Below are positions 35,289 to 41,656 of a stretch of 43,754 nucleotides of DNA, piece after piece. A program made the translations under genes and the position numbers. Source of the DNA: Chthonomonadales bacterium (GTDB taxonomy: Bacteria; Armatimonadota; Chthonomonadetes; Chthonomonadales; CAJBBX01); assembly GCA_013360745.1 (NCBI GenBank), contig JABWBA010000024.1:1-43754 (forward strand), in the 5' to 3' direction. Position 1 is the first letter of the stretch. Every line of letters begins with the position of its first letter. The notes beneath the pieces were generated by a model. That model did no database searches. It was given only the letters and a program-made list of their open reading frames with translations, and was not told the origin of the DNA.

Positions 35289-36478
35289 GCCGTGATTCTC
35301 CGGCGAACAGCCGAGACAGCTCGAGGAAGGATCCCGCTTTTACGGCGCCTCCTCGCCGACGGCCATGGAGCGTCAGGCACGCCCGAGATAGGAGAGGACT
35401 GATACCAGTAGGCCATCCTCCCTCTTTGTAGTTCGGAACGGAAGGATGGCTCTCGCCGTGCTACCGCCTGATCCGGATTGGCGATCCGGTAGGTTGCAAT
35501 GGAGTCCGAGAGCGCCTGGATGTCCACGGTCATGTCTCCCCGATCGACCACCACCAGCTCCGTTTGAGGTCTCCATTTGGTGCAGTTCAGGCGTAAAAGG
35601 CGTACGTGGATGCCGCCCGAACTTCTACGGATCTCGAACTCAGGAGCAATCGATTCGCGATTGGCTGGAGTCTGGTGCTGAATGTCCCGATACAGGACAC
35701 CATTTCGGTCCGAGGCGACCACTTGCACATCGGGAAATACCAGATTGCCCAGACCGTAGAAGACCCATGTGTTGTGGATCTGCTCGTATCCCTGAATGAC
35801 GTGCTGGTGACATCCTACCACGATCTGTGCGCCAGCTTCTGCGGCTACCATCGCTAGCTGCATCTGTTCGGGAACAGGATAGTGCGCCTGTTCCAGCCCC
35901 CAGTGCAGGAACGCTATGACCGCATCAGCCTCCTCACGCGCCGCAGAGACCGTACATCGAAGCGTCTCCAGTCCTAGAGGCATCACGCCCGGCGTCGTCG
36001 GTGTAGCAAGATGCGCCGGATTGGTTGACGGACAACATAGCCCGACGATGGCAACCCGTATTCCGCCAACACTCAGAAGGGCGGGACGCGCCGCCTCGTG
36101 CGAGGTCTGGCCGAACCCGGTGCACTGTATCCCCATGGCATCCAGAGCAGCCCGCGTATCAGAAGCCCCTCCGATCCCGCAATCGAGGACGTGGTTATTC
36201 GCAAGAACTGCGGCGTCGAGAAATGCCAGGTTGTCTGCGATCTCAGGCGTGATACGGAGCGAGGCCCATTTGCTGGGATCCGCGGGCTGCCGGTGAGTGA
36301 TCGCGACCTCCACGTTACCGACCAGCACGTAGGGCACGCTATCGCGGCACAAGACGGATCGTACCTTTCGCAAGGCCTGCTGGCCGACAGACCCGTCCGC
36401 ACTCAAGCATATGTCGCCAACTGTGACAACCCGAACACACGAATCGGTCTCGGCGCCATCCTCCCGCATGTTACCCAT
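35279..36478 (-). CDS. capA: CapA/PgsA-like metallophosphoesterase-fold capsule protein
   Basis: A 399-residue PGA_cap protein, the family of poly-gamma-glutamate capsule protein CapA/PgsA. Landmarks are VVTVGDICL (18-25), VLVGNVEVAIT (51-61), LANNHVLDCG (92-101), LHWGLE (191-196), GCHQHVIQGYE (222-232) and YGLGNLVF (241-248), the metal-site segments of the calcineurin-like fold. No N-terminal membrane anchor or signal peptide is visible, unlike typical PgsA, so it may be cytosolic or act with a partner. No CapB or CapC is in the window. ATG 36478 overlaps the GT4 stop by 8 nt; ATG 36469 is an alternative. Confidence 0.87.
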   Translation of the reverse strand: MGNMREDGAETDSCVRVVTVGDICLSADGSVGQQALRKVRSVLCRDSVPYVLVGNVEVAITHRQPADPSKWASLRITPEIADNLAFLDAAVLANNHVLDCGIGGASDTRAALDAMGIQCTGFGQTSHEAARPALLSVGGIRVAIVGLCCPSTNPAHLATPTTPGVMPLGLETLRCTVSAAREEADAVIAFLHWGLEQAHYPVPEQMQLAMVAAEAGAQIVVGCHQHVIQGYEQIHNTWVFYGLGNLVFPDVQVVASDRNGVLYRDIQHQTPANRESIAPEFEIRRSSGGIHVRLLRLNCTKWRPQTELVVVDRGDMTVDIQALSDSIATYRIANPDQAVARREPSFRSELQRGRMAYWYQSSPISGVPDAPWPSARRRRKSGILPRAVSAVRRRITAWL

Positions 36479-37736
36479 CGACCTGTGCCCTGTCACGCCC
36501 TGCGAATAGCCGACCCAGCGCTTGTGAGTACGCTTCGAGGACTGCGGATTGATCCGCAGTGCAGCGGCGAAATCCGTCTGCGGCCGCCGCCCTCCATGCG
36601 GGATCCGCTCCCGACTGAATGAGCGCTCGAATCGCACCGTCTAGTTCGTCAGGCCATCGGAGGGTCTCTGGGATCACAATACCTGTTCCTGATGACTGAA
36701 GATGGTCGATGTAATCGGCATGCGCGCCCGTCGTTAGGACAGGGAGGCCAGCCGCCATATAGTCCTGCAGTTTGGAAGAGTTCACCACGGTATTCATTGT
36801 ATGTCGGTGCCGCGGGAATACCGCAATATCGCAGGCCGAGAGGTAATCGCCGAGAGTCTCGGGAGGGACGCATAGTACGATCGCCGGATAACGCTGGTCT
36901 TCAGAAGCGAGATGCTCGCGGGCAAGCGCATGATCATCTCGAGGTACCATACAGACGAGGCGGGTCCCATATCCACGACTCTGCATCCAGGCGACCATTC
37001 GGACCAGATCCGGGAACCGTTGCCAAGCGCATCTGACGTTCCCGACATACGCGACGACACAATCCGAACCAACCTGGAGTTGTTCACGTATACGCATCCG
37101 AGAGTTATTGATAAAGGTGATCCCGGTATCGATCGGATCAGGGCATAAGAGGTACGTAGCCTCGTTCGTGCGTTGTTGCCATAAACGAATATGCTCCTGG
37201 CTGACCAAAGCGGTGGCATCTACAGCCTCGACCTGACGGCTATCTGCAGCCACAAACGCATTGAACCGCTCACGCTGCCGGTCGGTAGGATGGTCGAGCG
37301 GGCCGTCTGGTAACGAGTATGTCGACGCATACAGATCTTCGTATGCTCGATCTCCCTCCATCTCGTAGACGACTCTCACCGACCGCCGGAATGCCCGTGC
37401 GAGCTTGCGGCCTCTTAGAGCACCCCAAGGCGAACAACGCCGCACCTGCACCACCACGCCAGATGACGACATCGAACCCAACATCACCAGTCGTGCCGTA
37501 ACCCAATCTCTCGCCCTCGTGCTTCCTACAACAACGAGCCGTACCCCATGTCGAGCCCAGGTCGACTTACAAGCCTCCGATGCATCCGCGTAATCACTGC
37601 GAGTCATGATCGCCAGACAACGTGTTTGCCACCCATACCGCGCAAGGACCTGCATTTTCCGTTCGTATACATGAGCGTGACGCCACGCTTCAGGGCTTAC
37701 CATATAAAGGAACGTGCGTTTTGGCTTGCGAGCCAC
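36471..37736 (-). CDS. GT-B glycosyltransferase-like protein
   Basis: A 421-residue protein with GT-B features. The N-terminus KRTFLYMVSPEAWRHAHVYE and VLARYGWQTRCLA fit an acceptor domain. The C-terminal half has CVVAYVGNVRCAWQRFPDLV, GDYLSACDIAVFPR and SSKLQDYMAAGLPVLTTGA, where a Lys-containing KLQDYMAAG replaces the usual E-x7-E. It is the first gene of the long minus-strand series: GTG at 37736 is preceded by GGGAGGGA 5 nt upstream, and a hairpin overlaps that SD. The region is less GC-rich than the rest. Confidence 0.82.
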   Translation of the reverse strand: MARKPKRTFLYMVSPEAWRHAHVYERKMQVLARYGWQTRCLAIMTRSDYADASEACKSTWARHGVRLVVVGSTRARDWVTARLVMLGSMSSSGVVVQVRRCSPWGALRGRKLARAFRRSVRVVYEMEGDRAYEDLYASTYSLPDGPLDHPTDRQRERFNAFVAADSRQVEAVDATALVSQEHIRLWQQRTNEATYLLCPDPIDTGITFINNSRMRIREQLQVGSDCVVAYVGNVRCAWQRFPDLVRMVAWMQSRGYGTRLVCMVPRDDHALAREHLASEDQRYPAIVLCVPPETLGDYLSACDIAVFPRHRHTMNTVVNSSKLQDYMAAGLPVLTTGAHADYIDHLQSSGTGIVIPETLRWPDELDGAIRALIQSGADPAWRAAAADGFRRCTADQSAVLEAYSQALGRLFAGRDRAQVDG

Positions 37737-37747
37737 GTAAATCCCTC

Positions 37748-37762
37748 CCTGACTTGGTCAGG
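37748..37762 (-). promoter_or_regulatory. Hairpin overlapping the ribosome-binding site of the first series gene
   Basis: CCTGAC-CAA-GTCAGG on the minus strand forms a perfect 6-bp stem with a 3-nt loop. Its 3' arm runs directly into the GGGAGGGA Shine-Dalgarno sequence of the GT4 gene that heads the long operon, so folding would compete with ribosome binding. It lies in the 136-bp divergent gap (37737-37872), which must also hold the promoters of both strands; no convincing -10/-35 pair was recognised there. Confidence 0.45.
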
Positions 37763-37872
37763 CTCTCGGCATCTTTCGTTCTGGAGCGTCTCCTCGACCC
37801 GCGTGCAACAGGACTACCTCACCTCTCGGTGCGCCTACCGTTCCCAAGGCCGATGTAGAGTAGAATACCCAC

Positions 37873-38700
37873 GTGAAGCAACACAGTGCAGCGCTCCGGC
37901 GACTCAATGCAATCCCCATAGTACGCTCAGGGATGCGTGCGCTGTTTCGAGCCACCGTCCGAACACCTTCGATCATCGTCGGCGACACCAATGACCGATT
38001 TCTCCGGTGGGGCTGGTTCACAGTCGATGCGCGTCAGCCATGCGACATCGAAGTAGATATCCGTCACCGGGCACTGCCGTTTTCGGATAACTTCGTGGCG
38101 CGAATCTATGCCTCACACGTACTTGAGCACCTGAACGATGCGCAACTGACGCACTTTCTCGGAGAGGCGTACCGCGTGTTACGTCCCAACGGCGTGATTC
38201 GCATTGTTGTTCCCGACCTACAGCTGTTTGTTGAGTCATACTTGCGTGACGGGCTTGAACTCCACTTTGATCGTCCTGCGTCTACCGAAATCTGCGGAGT
38301 GTCCATCCGCGATGGCCTCCGCTCGTCGATCGCAGCCGGGAAAGTGGATCCTGATGCGCTTCTGCCGCACAATGGTCTCGTCGCTGTAGTCGCGAGCTTC
38401 ACTGATGGCACGCCACCGCTAACGGTTCCGCGTGCTGAGTTCGATGCGCACTTCTCGGTAAGTGATCTGGACACATTCGTAACCTGGGCTGTCGGGTTGC
38501 GCCCAGCGGGCCACGATGATGACCTTGGCCATCGCAACGGCTTCACGTACCGCCGCCTTGCTGATTTCCTGCGCCGCGCAGGTTTCTCGAACGTTTGTCG
38601 AGGGTTTTACAACGATCCGTTCGCGCAATCGGACTTTGCCGGTCTCGATCTTGCGGATAAACAGCATATCTCTCTGTATGTATGTGGTGGTAAGCGATAG
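37873..38700 (+). CDS. SAM-dependent methyltransferase-like protein (COG4627-like), degenerate SAM loop
   Basis: A 275-residue protein, the only clear plus-strand gene. GWFTVDARQPCDIEVDIRH, then LPFSDNFVARIYASHVLEHL (69-88) and AYRVLRPNGVIRIVVPDLQLF (99-119), follow the Methyltransf_11/COG4627 layout. However, the expected glycine-rich SAM loop (GxGxxxxxGW) reads VGDTNDRFLRWGW, so SAM binding may be weakened. GHRNGFTYRRLADFLRRAGF matches the C-terminal half of the group. The start is GTG at 37873 with no obvious SD. It sits between two minus-strand blocks and faces the wzt gene. Confidence 0.75.
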   Translation: MKQHSAALRRLNAIPIVRSGMRALFRATVRTPSIIVGDTNDRFLRWGWFTVDARQPCDIEVDIRHRALPFSDNFVARIYASHVLEHLNDAQLTHFLGEAYRVLRPNGVIRIVVPDLQLFVESYLRDGLELHFDRPASTEICGVSIRDGLRSSIAAGKVDPDALLPHNGLVAVVASFTDGTPPLTVPRAEFDAHFSVSDLDTFVTWAVGLRPAGHDDDLGHRNGFTYRRLADFLRRAGFSNVCRGFYNDPFAQSDFAGLDLADKQHISLYVCGGKR

Positions 38701-38771
38701 CCTTAATGTAATACTGCTGCGCTGGCCGGGCTGTCGCCCGCATTGCGCGGTGTCGTGCCTTAGTCAGCACT
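38701..38771. other. Convergent gap between methyltransferase-like gene and wzt
   Basis: A 71-bp gap between two converging genes. It contains one small hairpin (CGGGC/GCCCG, 38727-38740, 4-nt loop) without a T-tract on either side. No convincing intrinsic terminator is visible. Confidence 0.4.
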
Positions 38772-40064
38772 CTACTCGGTCGCAAGTTCAACGGTTTCCC
38801 AGCCGGGCTCGTGCATTATTACGCTGGGCCAGGTCACGCCACGGCGTTCCAGTAGGGTGTTGGAGTGGCTGACAGAGATGGTCATGGCTATGCCGCGATT
38901 GTCTAGGACGGATGACATGGGATCAACAATGGACGGGTGAAGCCCATACTCGCCTGGTCGTAGGAAGCTCGCAGGCACCCTCAGCTGTGCCCGATACACG
39001 CCACGTTTGCGGTGTCCCCATATCTCGGTTTCTGCATCATACCGCCACCATACGTACATACCCTCACCATCTACAAATCCACAGGTGACGTAGGCGTTCT
39101 GGTTCGCCCGGTTCACCACGTAATCAATCTCGATACGGAACTCGCCGGCGATTGGAACCATCGCACGGAGCGGTTCTCCATCCGATGCGGTTGCACGTAA
39201 GGCTATCAGCGACATGTCCGAACGATCGTTGCGTGTGAACGACACGGTCGCTAGGCCATTGTTGGATGGATCATCATCGGTCGGGCGCGTGAACTCGACG
39301 TACCGCTGAATGGCTTCCTGAACTGGCATAAGGCCAATCCACGCACCCGCATGCACAAGTCCCACCCGCCCGCACAACGACCTCACGCTCGCCATATTAT
39401 GACTCACAAACAACACCGTCCGCCCTTCCCGCGACACCTCTCCCATCTTGCCGAGGCACTTCTTCTGGAAGGCGGCGTCGCCGACGGCGAGGACTTCGTC
39501 GACGATGAGGATCTCGGGGTCGAGGTGGGCCGCGACGGCGAAGGCCAGGCGGACGTACATGCCGCTGGAGTAGCGCTTCACGGGCGTATCGATGAACTTC
39601 TCGATCTCGGCGAAGGCGATGATCTCGTCGAGCTTCCTCGATACTTCGCGACGGGTCATGCCCAGGATGGCGCCGTTGAGGTAGGTGTTCTCCCGTCCGG
39701 TCAGCTCGCCATGAAAGCCAGTGCCCACCTCAAGCAGGCTGCCGACTCGTCCCTTCATCTTTACGGCGCCGCTGGTGGGCGATGTGACGCGGGAGAGGAT
39801 CTTGAGCAGAGTGCTCTTGCCGGCTCCGTTGCGCCCGATGATGCCGAGGACTTCGCCCTGCTTCACCTCGAAGCTGACATCGCGCAGCGCCCAGAACCGC
39901 TCGCCGAGCTTCGCCTTGTCCTCGCTCTCGCCAATCTTGGCCAGCGGGTCCTCGCCGCCCCGCTTCATGGCCCACCAGCGCTCGAGGTCGGCGCGCAGCG
40001 TCCCACCTCCGATGAGCCCGAGGCGGTATTGCTTGGAGAGGTGTTCGACGCGGATGACGGTCAT
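38772..40064 (-). CDS. wzt: ABC transporter ATPase for polysaccharide export with C-terminal glycan-binding domain
   Basis: A 430-residue ATPase partner of Wzm that powers glycan export across the inner membrane. Walker A is GRNGAGKST (77-85), the ABC signature YSSGMYVRL (165-173) and Walker B ILIVDEVLAVGD (185-196); HNMASV supplies the switch His. Residues about 260-425 form a Wzt_C-like beta-sandwich that in homologues recognises the glycan end. MTVIRVEHLSKQYRLG fits the normal start at 40064. No SD precedes it: the 25-copy heptamer array begins 6 nt upstream. The same frame stays open through the array to an ATG at 40256, which would add a 64-residue low-complexity tail (SALSSQL/SALSPQL units). 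Confidence 0.92.
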   Translation of the reverse strand: MTVIRVEHLSKQYRLGLIGGGTLRADLERWWAMKRGGEDPLAKIGESEDKAKLGERFWALRDVSFEVKQGEVLGIIGRNGAGKSTLLKILSRVTSPTSGAVKMKGRVGSLLEVGTGFHGELTGRENTYLNGAILGMTRREVSRKLDEIIAFAEIEKFIDTPVKRYSSGMYVRLAFAVAAHLDPEILIVDEVLAVGDAAFQKKCLGKMGEVSREGRTVLFVSHNMASVRSLCGRVGLVHAGAWIGLMPVQEAIQRYVEFTRPTDDDPSNNGLATVSFTRNDRSDMSLIALRATASDGEPLRAMVPIAGEFRIEIDYVVNRANQNAYVTCGFVDGEGMYVWWRYDAETEIWGHRKRGVYRAQLRVPASFLRPGEYGLHPSIVDPMSSVLDNRGIAMTISVSHSNTLLERRGVTWPSVIMHEPGWETVELATE

Positions 40065-40070
40065 GTTAGC
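40060..40070. repeat. 11-bp direct repeat, left copy (GTCATGTTAGC)
   Basis: GTCATGTTAGC spans the wzt start codon (CAT) and abuts the first unit of the heptamer array. An identical copy lies at 40252-40262, just beyond the array. The position is that expected of a target-site duplication or of a recombination footprint bracketing the array. Confidence 0.6.
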
Positions 40071-40245
40071 TGAGAGCTGAGAGCTGAGAGCTGAGGGCTG
40101 AGAGCTGAGGGCTGAGAGCTGAGAGCTGAGAGCTGAGGGCTGAGAGCTGAGGGCTGAGAGCTGAGAGCTGAGGGCTGAGAGCTGAGGGCTGAGAGCTGAG
40201 GGCTGAGAGCTGAGGGCTGAGAGCTGAGGGCTGAGAGCTGAGGGC
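40071..40245. repeat. Heptamer array A: 25 perfect tandem units TGAGRGC
   Basis: The plus strand reads 25 uninterrupted 7-bp units: 15 TGAGAGC and 10 TGAGGGC, partly alternating, followed by one degenerate unit (GGAGAAG). No spacers are present. On the coding (minus) strand it is GCYCTCA, free of stop codons in all three frames, and pyrimidine-rich exactly where the wzt Shine-Dalgarno should be. Since 7 is not a multiple of 3, gain or loss of a unit shifts the frame. Confidence 0.95.
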
Positions 40246-40251
40246 GGAGAA

Positions 40252-40262
40252 GTCATGTTAGC
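40252..40262. repeat. 11-bp direct repeat, right copy (GTCATGTTAGC)
   Basis: Identical to 40060-40070. This copy contains the TAA of the four-helix-bundle gene (TTA at 40258-40260) and an in-frame ATG (40254-40256) that opens a reading frame through the array into wzt. Confidence 0.6.
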
Positions 40263-40632
40263 GCGACAGCCTGCTGCGGCGTAGGGCAGATAGCATGCGC
40301 GCGATGGTTTCTGCTTGTGTGCGCAGTCGGTCATAGTCATGCGCATTCATATACCCCAGATTGAGGGCGATGGTGGCTTGACACACCGTCTCCATGAGGG
40401 AACCGTAGGCTATCTCCATGAACCGGGCGAAGTCCACGGCAGTGTAGCGTCCCGCTCCCTCGGCGATGTTGGAGGCAACCGAGACCGCCGCTCGGCGCAT
40501 CTGTGCCTGCAAGCCGAAGCGCTCGGCCTCCGGAAAACCGGCGCTGACTACGCAGATGCCTTGCGCCCACTCTATCGCCTTCTTCCATACGTCCAGCCTT
40601 TCATGCCGAAACCCCGCTCCCTCCTCCTCCAT
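40258..40632 (-). CDS. Four-helix-bundle protein (S23/23S rRNA intervening-sequence family)
   Basis: A 124-residue, all-helical protein. FRHERLDVWKKAIEWAQGI, GLQAQMRRAAVSVASNIAEG, RYTAVDFARFMEIAYGSLME and ALNLGYMNAHDYDRL are the landmark segments of the four-helix-bundle proteins first found inside 23S rRNA intervening sequences; the accessory (Avd) proteins of diversity-generating retroelements share the fold. Function is unknown, with nucleic-acid binding proposed. There is no rRNA, reverse transcriptase or variable repeat nearby. It splits wzm from wzt, genes that are normally adjacent. Its ATG follows heptamer array B, whose GAGGG units supply an SD-like sequence 9 nt upstream. Confidence 0.88.
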   Translation of the reverse strand: MEEEGAGFRHERLDVWKKAIEWAQGICVVSAGFPEAERFGLQAQMRRAAVSVASNIAEGAGRYTAVDFARFMEIAYGSLMETVCQATIALNLGYMNAHDYDRLRTQAETIARMLSALRRSRLSR

Positions 40633-40634
40633 AT

Positions 40635-40668
40635 CCCTCAGCCCTCAGCCCTCAGCCCTCAGCTCTCG
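40635..40668. repeat. Heptamer array B: inverted orientation, about five units
   Basis: The plus strand reads CCCTCA, three perfect GCCCTCA units and one GCTCTCG, which is the reverse complement of the array A unit (TGAGGGC on the minus strand). It fills the whole gap between the wzm stop and the four-helix-bundle start, so the small gene is flanked by inverted copies of the same heptamer. Confidence 0.92.
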
Positions 40669-40669
40669 C

Positions 40670-41611
40670 CTACACCGTATCCATAAAATCCCGCTCGACG
40701 CGCTTGAAGAGGATGATGCCGACGAAGAGGACGGAGGCGGCGAAGGCGGCGCTGTACCAGAGCTGGACCGGGGGGCAGGTGGCGACGCCGAGGACGCCGC
40801 GGCGCCAGGTCTCAATGACCGGGGTCATCGGGTTCCAGAGCATCACGGATCGGAGCCGACCCGTGACCATGGATAGCGGGTAGACGACGGGTGTGGAGTA
40901 CATCCACAGGGCGACCAGGAACCCGAGGAGCTGGGTGAGATCTCGGTAGCGGGTTGTGAGCGAGGAGATGATGATCCCCGTCCCCACGCCCATAACCATG
41001 GCGATGAAAGCAAGGATGGGAAGCGTGAAGAGCCAGGCCGAGGGCCGGACGGTTGCGCCGGTAAGGGTGAAGTATAGATAGAACAGCATCAGGACGATCA
41101 ACTGAATGCTAAAGGAGATCAGCTTCGATATGGTATTGGCTAGCGGCGTCACCAATCTCGGGAAGTAGACTTTGCCGAAGAGACCGGCATTGCCAGTGAA
41201 GGTGCTCGCGTTGCCATTGAGGCAGTTGGAGAAGAGGATCCACATGAGGGATCCGGTCATGTAGAACAGGACGGGCGGAACATCGTCGGTCGGGAGCCGG
41301 GCGATCTTGCTGAAGACGACTGTGGAAAGGATCGTCGCGGTTAGCGGCTGGATGAAGTGCCACGCAGGCCCGAGGATGTACTGCTTGTAGGCCGCCACGA
41401 AGTCGCGCCAGACAAAAAGAAAGACGAGGTCCCTGTAGCGCCAGACCTCACCGAGGTTGAGGTCGAGGAGATGGCGTTGGGCGCGGATGATTGTGGTCCA
41501 TCCCCCCTCGTCGGGGCCGAGCTCGGGCAGCGACGAGTCGGCGCCCGGCCCGGGGGATTGCGCCAGGGACGGGGTGGGCACGGCTTCGGAAGTGGTTGGG
41601 TTAGGAGCCAA
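40670..41611 (-). CDS. wzm: ABC-2 type polysaccharide export permease
   Basis: A 313-residue membrane protein with six hydrophobic segments. LGEVWRYRDLVFLFVWRDFV (53-72) and YKQYILGPAWHFIQPL (75-90) are the signature of O-antigen/teichoic acid ABC exporter permeases; NTISKLISF and YRDLTQLLGFLVALWMYSTPVVYP further along also fit. With Wzt it forms the channel that moves a lipid-linked glycan to the periplasmic side. The N-terminal 35 residues are Pro/Ser-rich and likely disordered. The start is uncertain: TTG at 41611 lies at the end of heptamer array C, and the next candidate is GTG at 41581; neither has an SD, and no ATG is available. Confidence 0.9.
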   Translation of the reverse strand: MAPNPTTSEAVPTPSLAQSPGPGADSSLPELGPDEGGWTTIIRAQRHLLDLNLGEVWRYRDLVFLFVWRDFVAAYKQYILGPAWHFIQPLTATILSTVVFSKIARLPTDDVPPVLFYMTGSLMWILFSNCLNGNASTFTGNAGLFGKVYFPRLVTPLANTISKLISFSIQLIVLMLFYLYFTLTGATVRPSAWLFTLPILAFIAMVMGVGTGIIISSLTTRYRDLTQLLGFLVALWMYSTPVVYPLSMVTGRLRSVMLWNPMTPVIETWRRGVLGVATCPPVQLWYSAAFAASVLFVGIILFKRVERDFMDTV

Positions 41612-41643
41612 GAGCTGAGAGCCGAGAGCTGAGAGCGGAGAGC
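41609..41643. repeat. Heptamer array C: five divergent units
   Basis: The plus strand reads CAAGAGC, TGAGAGC, CGAGAGC, TGAGAGC, GGAGAGC: the same family as array A, in the same orientation, but more diverged. It fills the gap between the glycosyltransferase stop and the wzm start, and the putative wzm TTG start is part of its last unit. Confidence 0.85.
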
Positions 41644-41656
41644 GGGCGGCGAGGAG

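Noticed and set aside
38727-38740. Intrinsic terminator between the convergent genes
   Set aside because: The stem is only 5 bp and has no T-tract on either side.
40071-40245. Array A as a CRISPR array
   Set aside because: The units are 7 bp and contiguous with no unique spacers, and no cas genes are present.
40064-40346. wzt beginning as far upstream as 40346
   Set aside because: That start is inside the four-helix-bundle gene on the same strand, and the added residues are low-complexity repeat translation; the conserved fold starts at 40064. The in-frame ATG at 40256 is kept only as a regulatory possibility.
40258-40632. Four-helix-bundle protein as the Avd factor of a diversity-generating retroelement
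   Set aside because: No reverse transcriptase gene and no template/variable repeat pair is visible in the window; only the fold is shared.
40258-40632. Classical 23S rRNA intervening sequence
   Set aside because: There is no rRNA sequence on either side; the gene lies between wzm and wzt.
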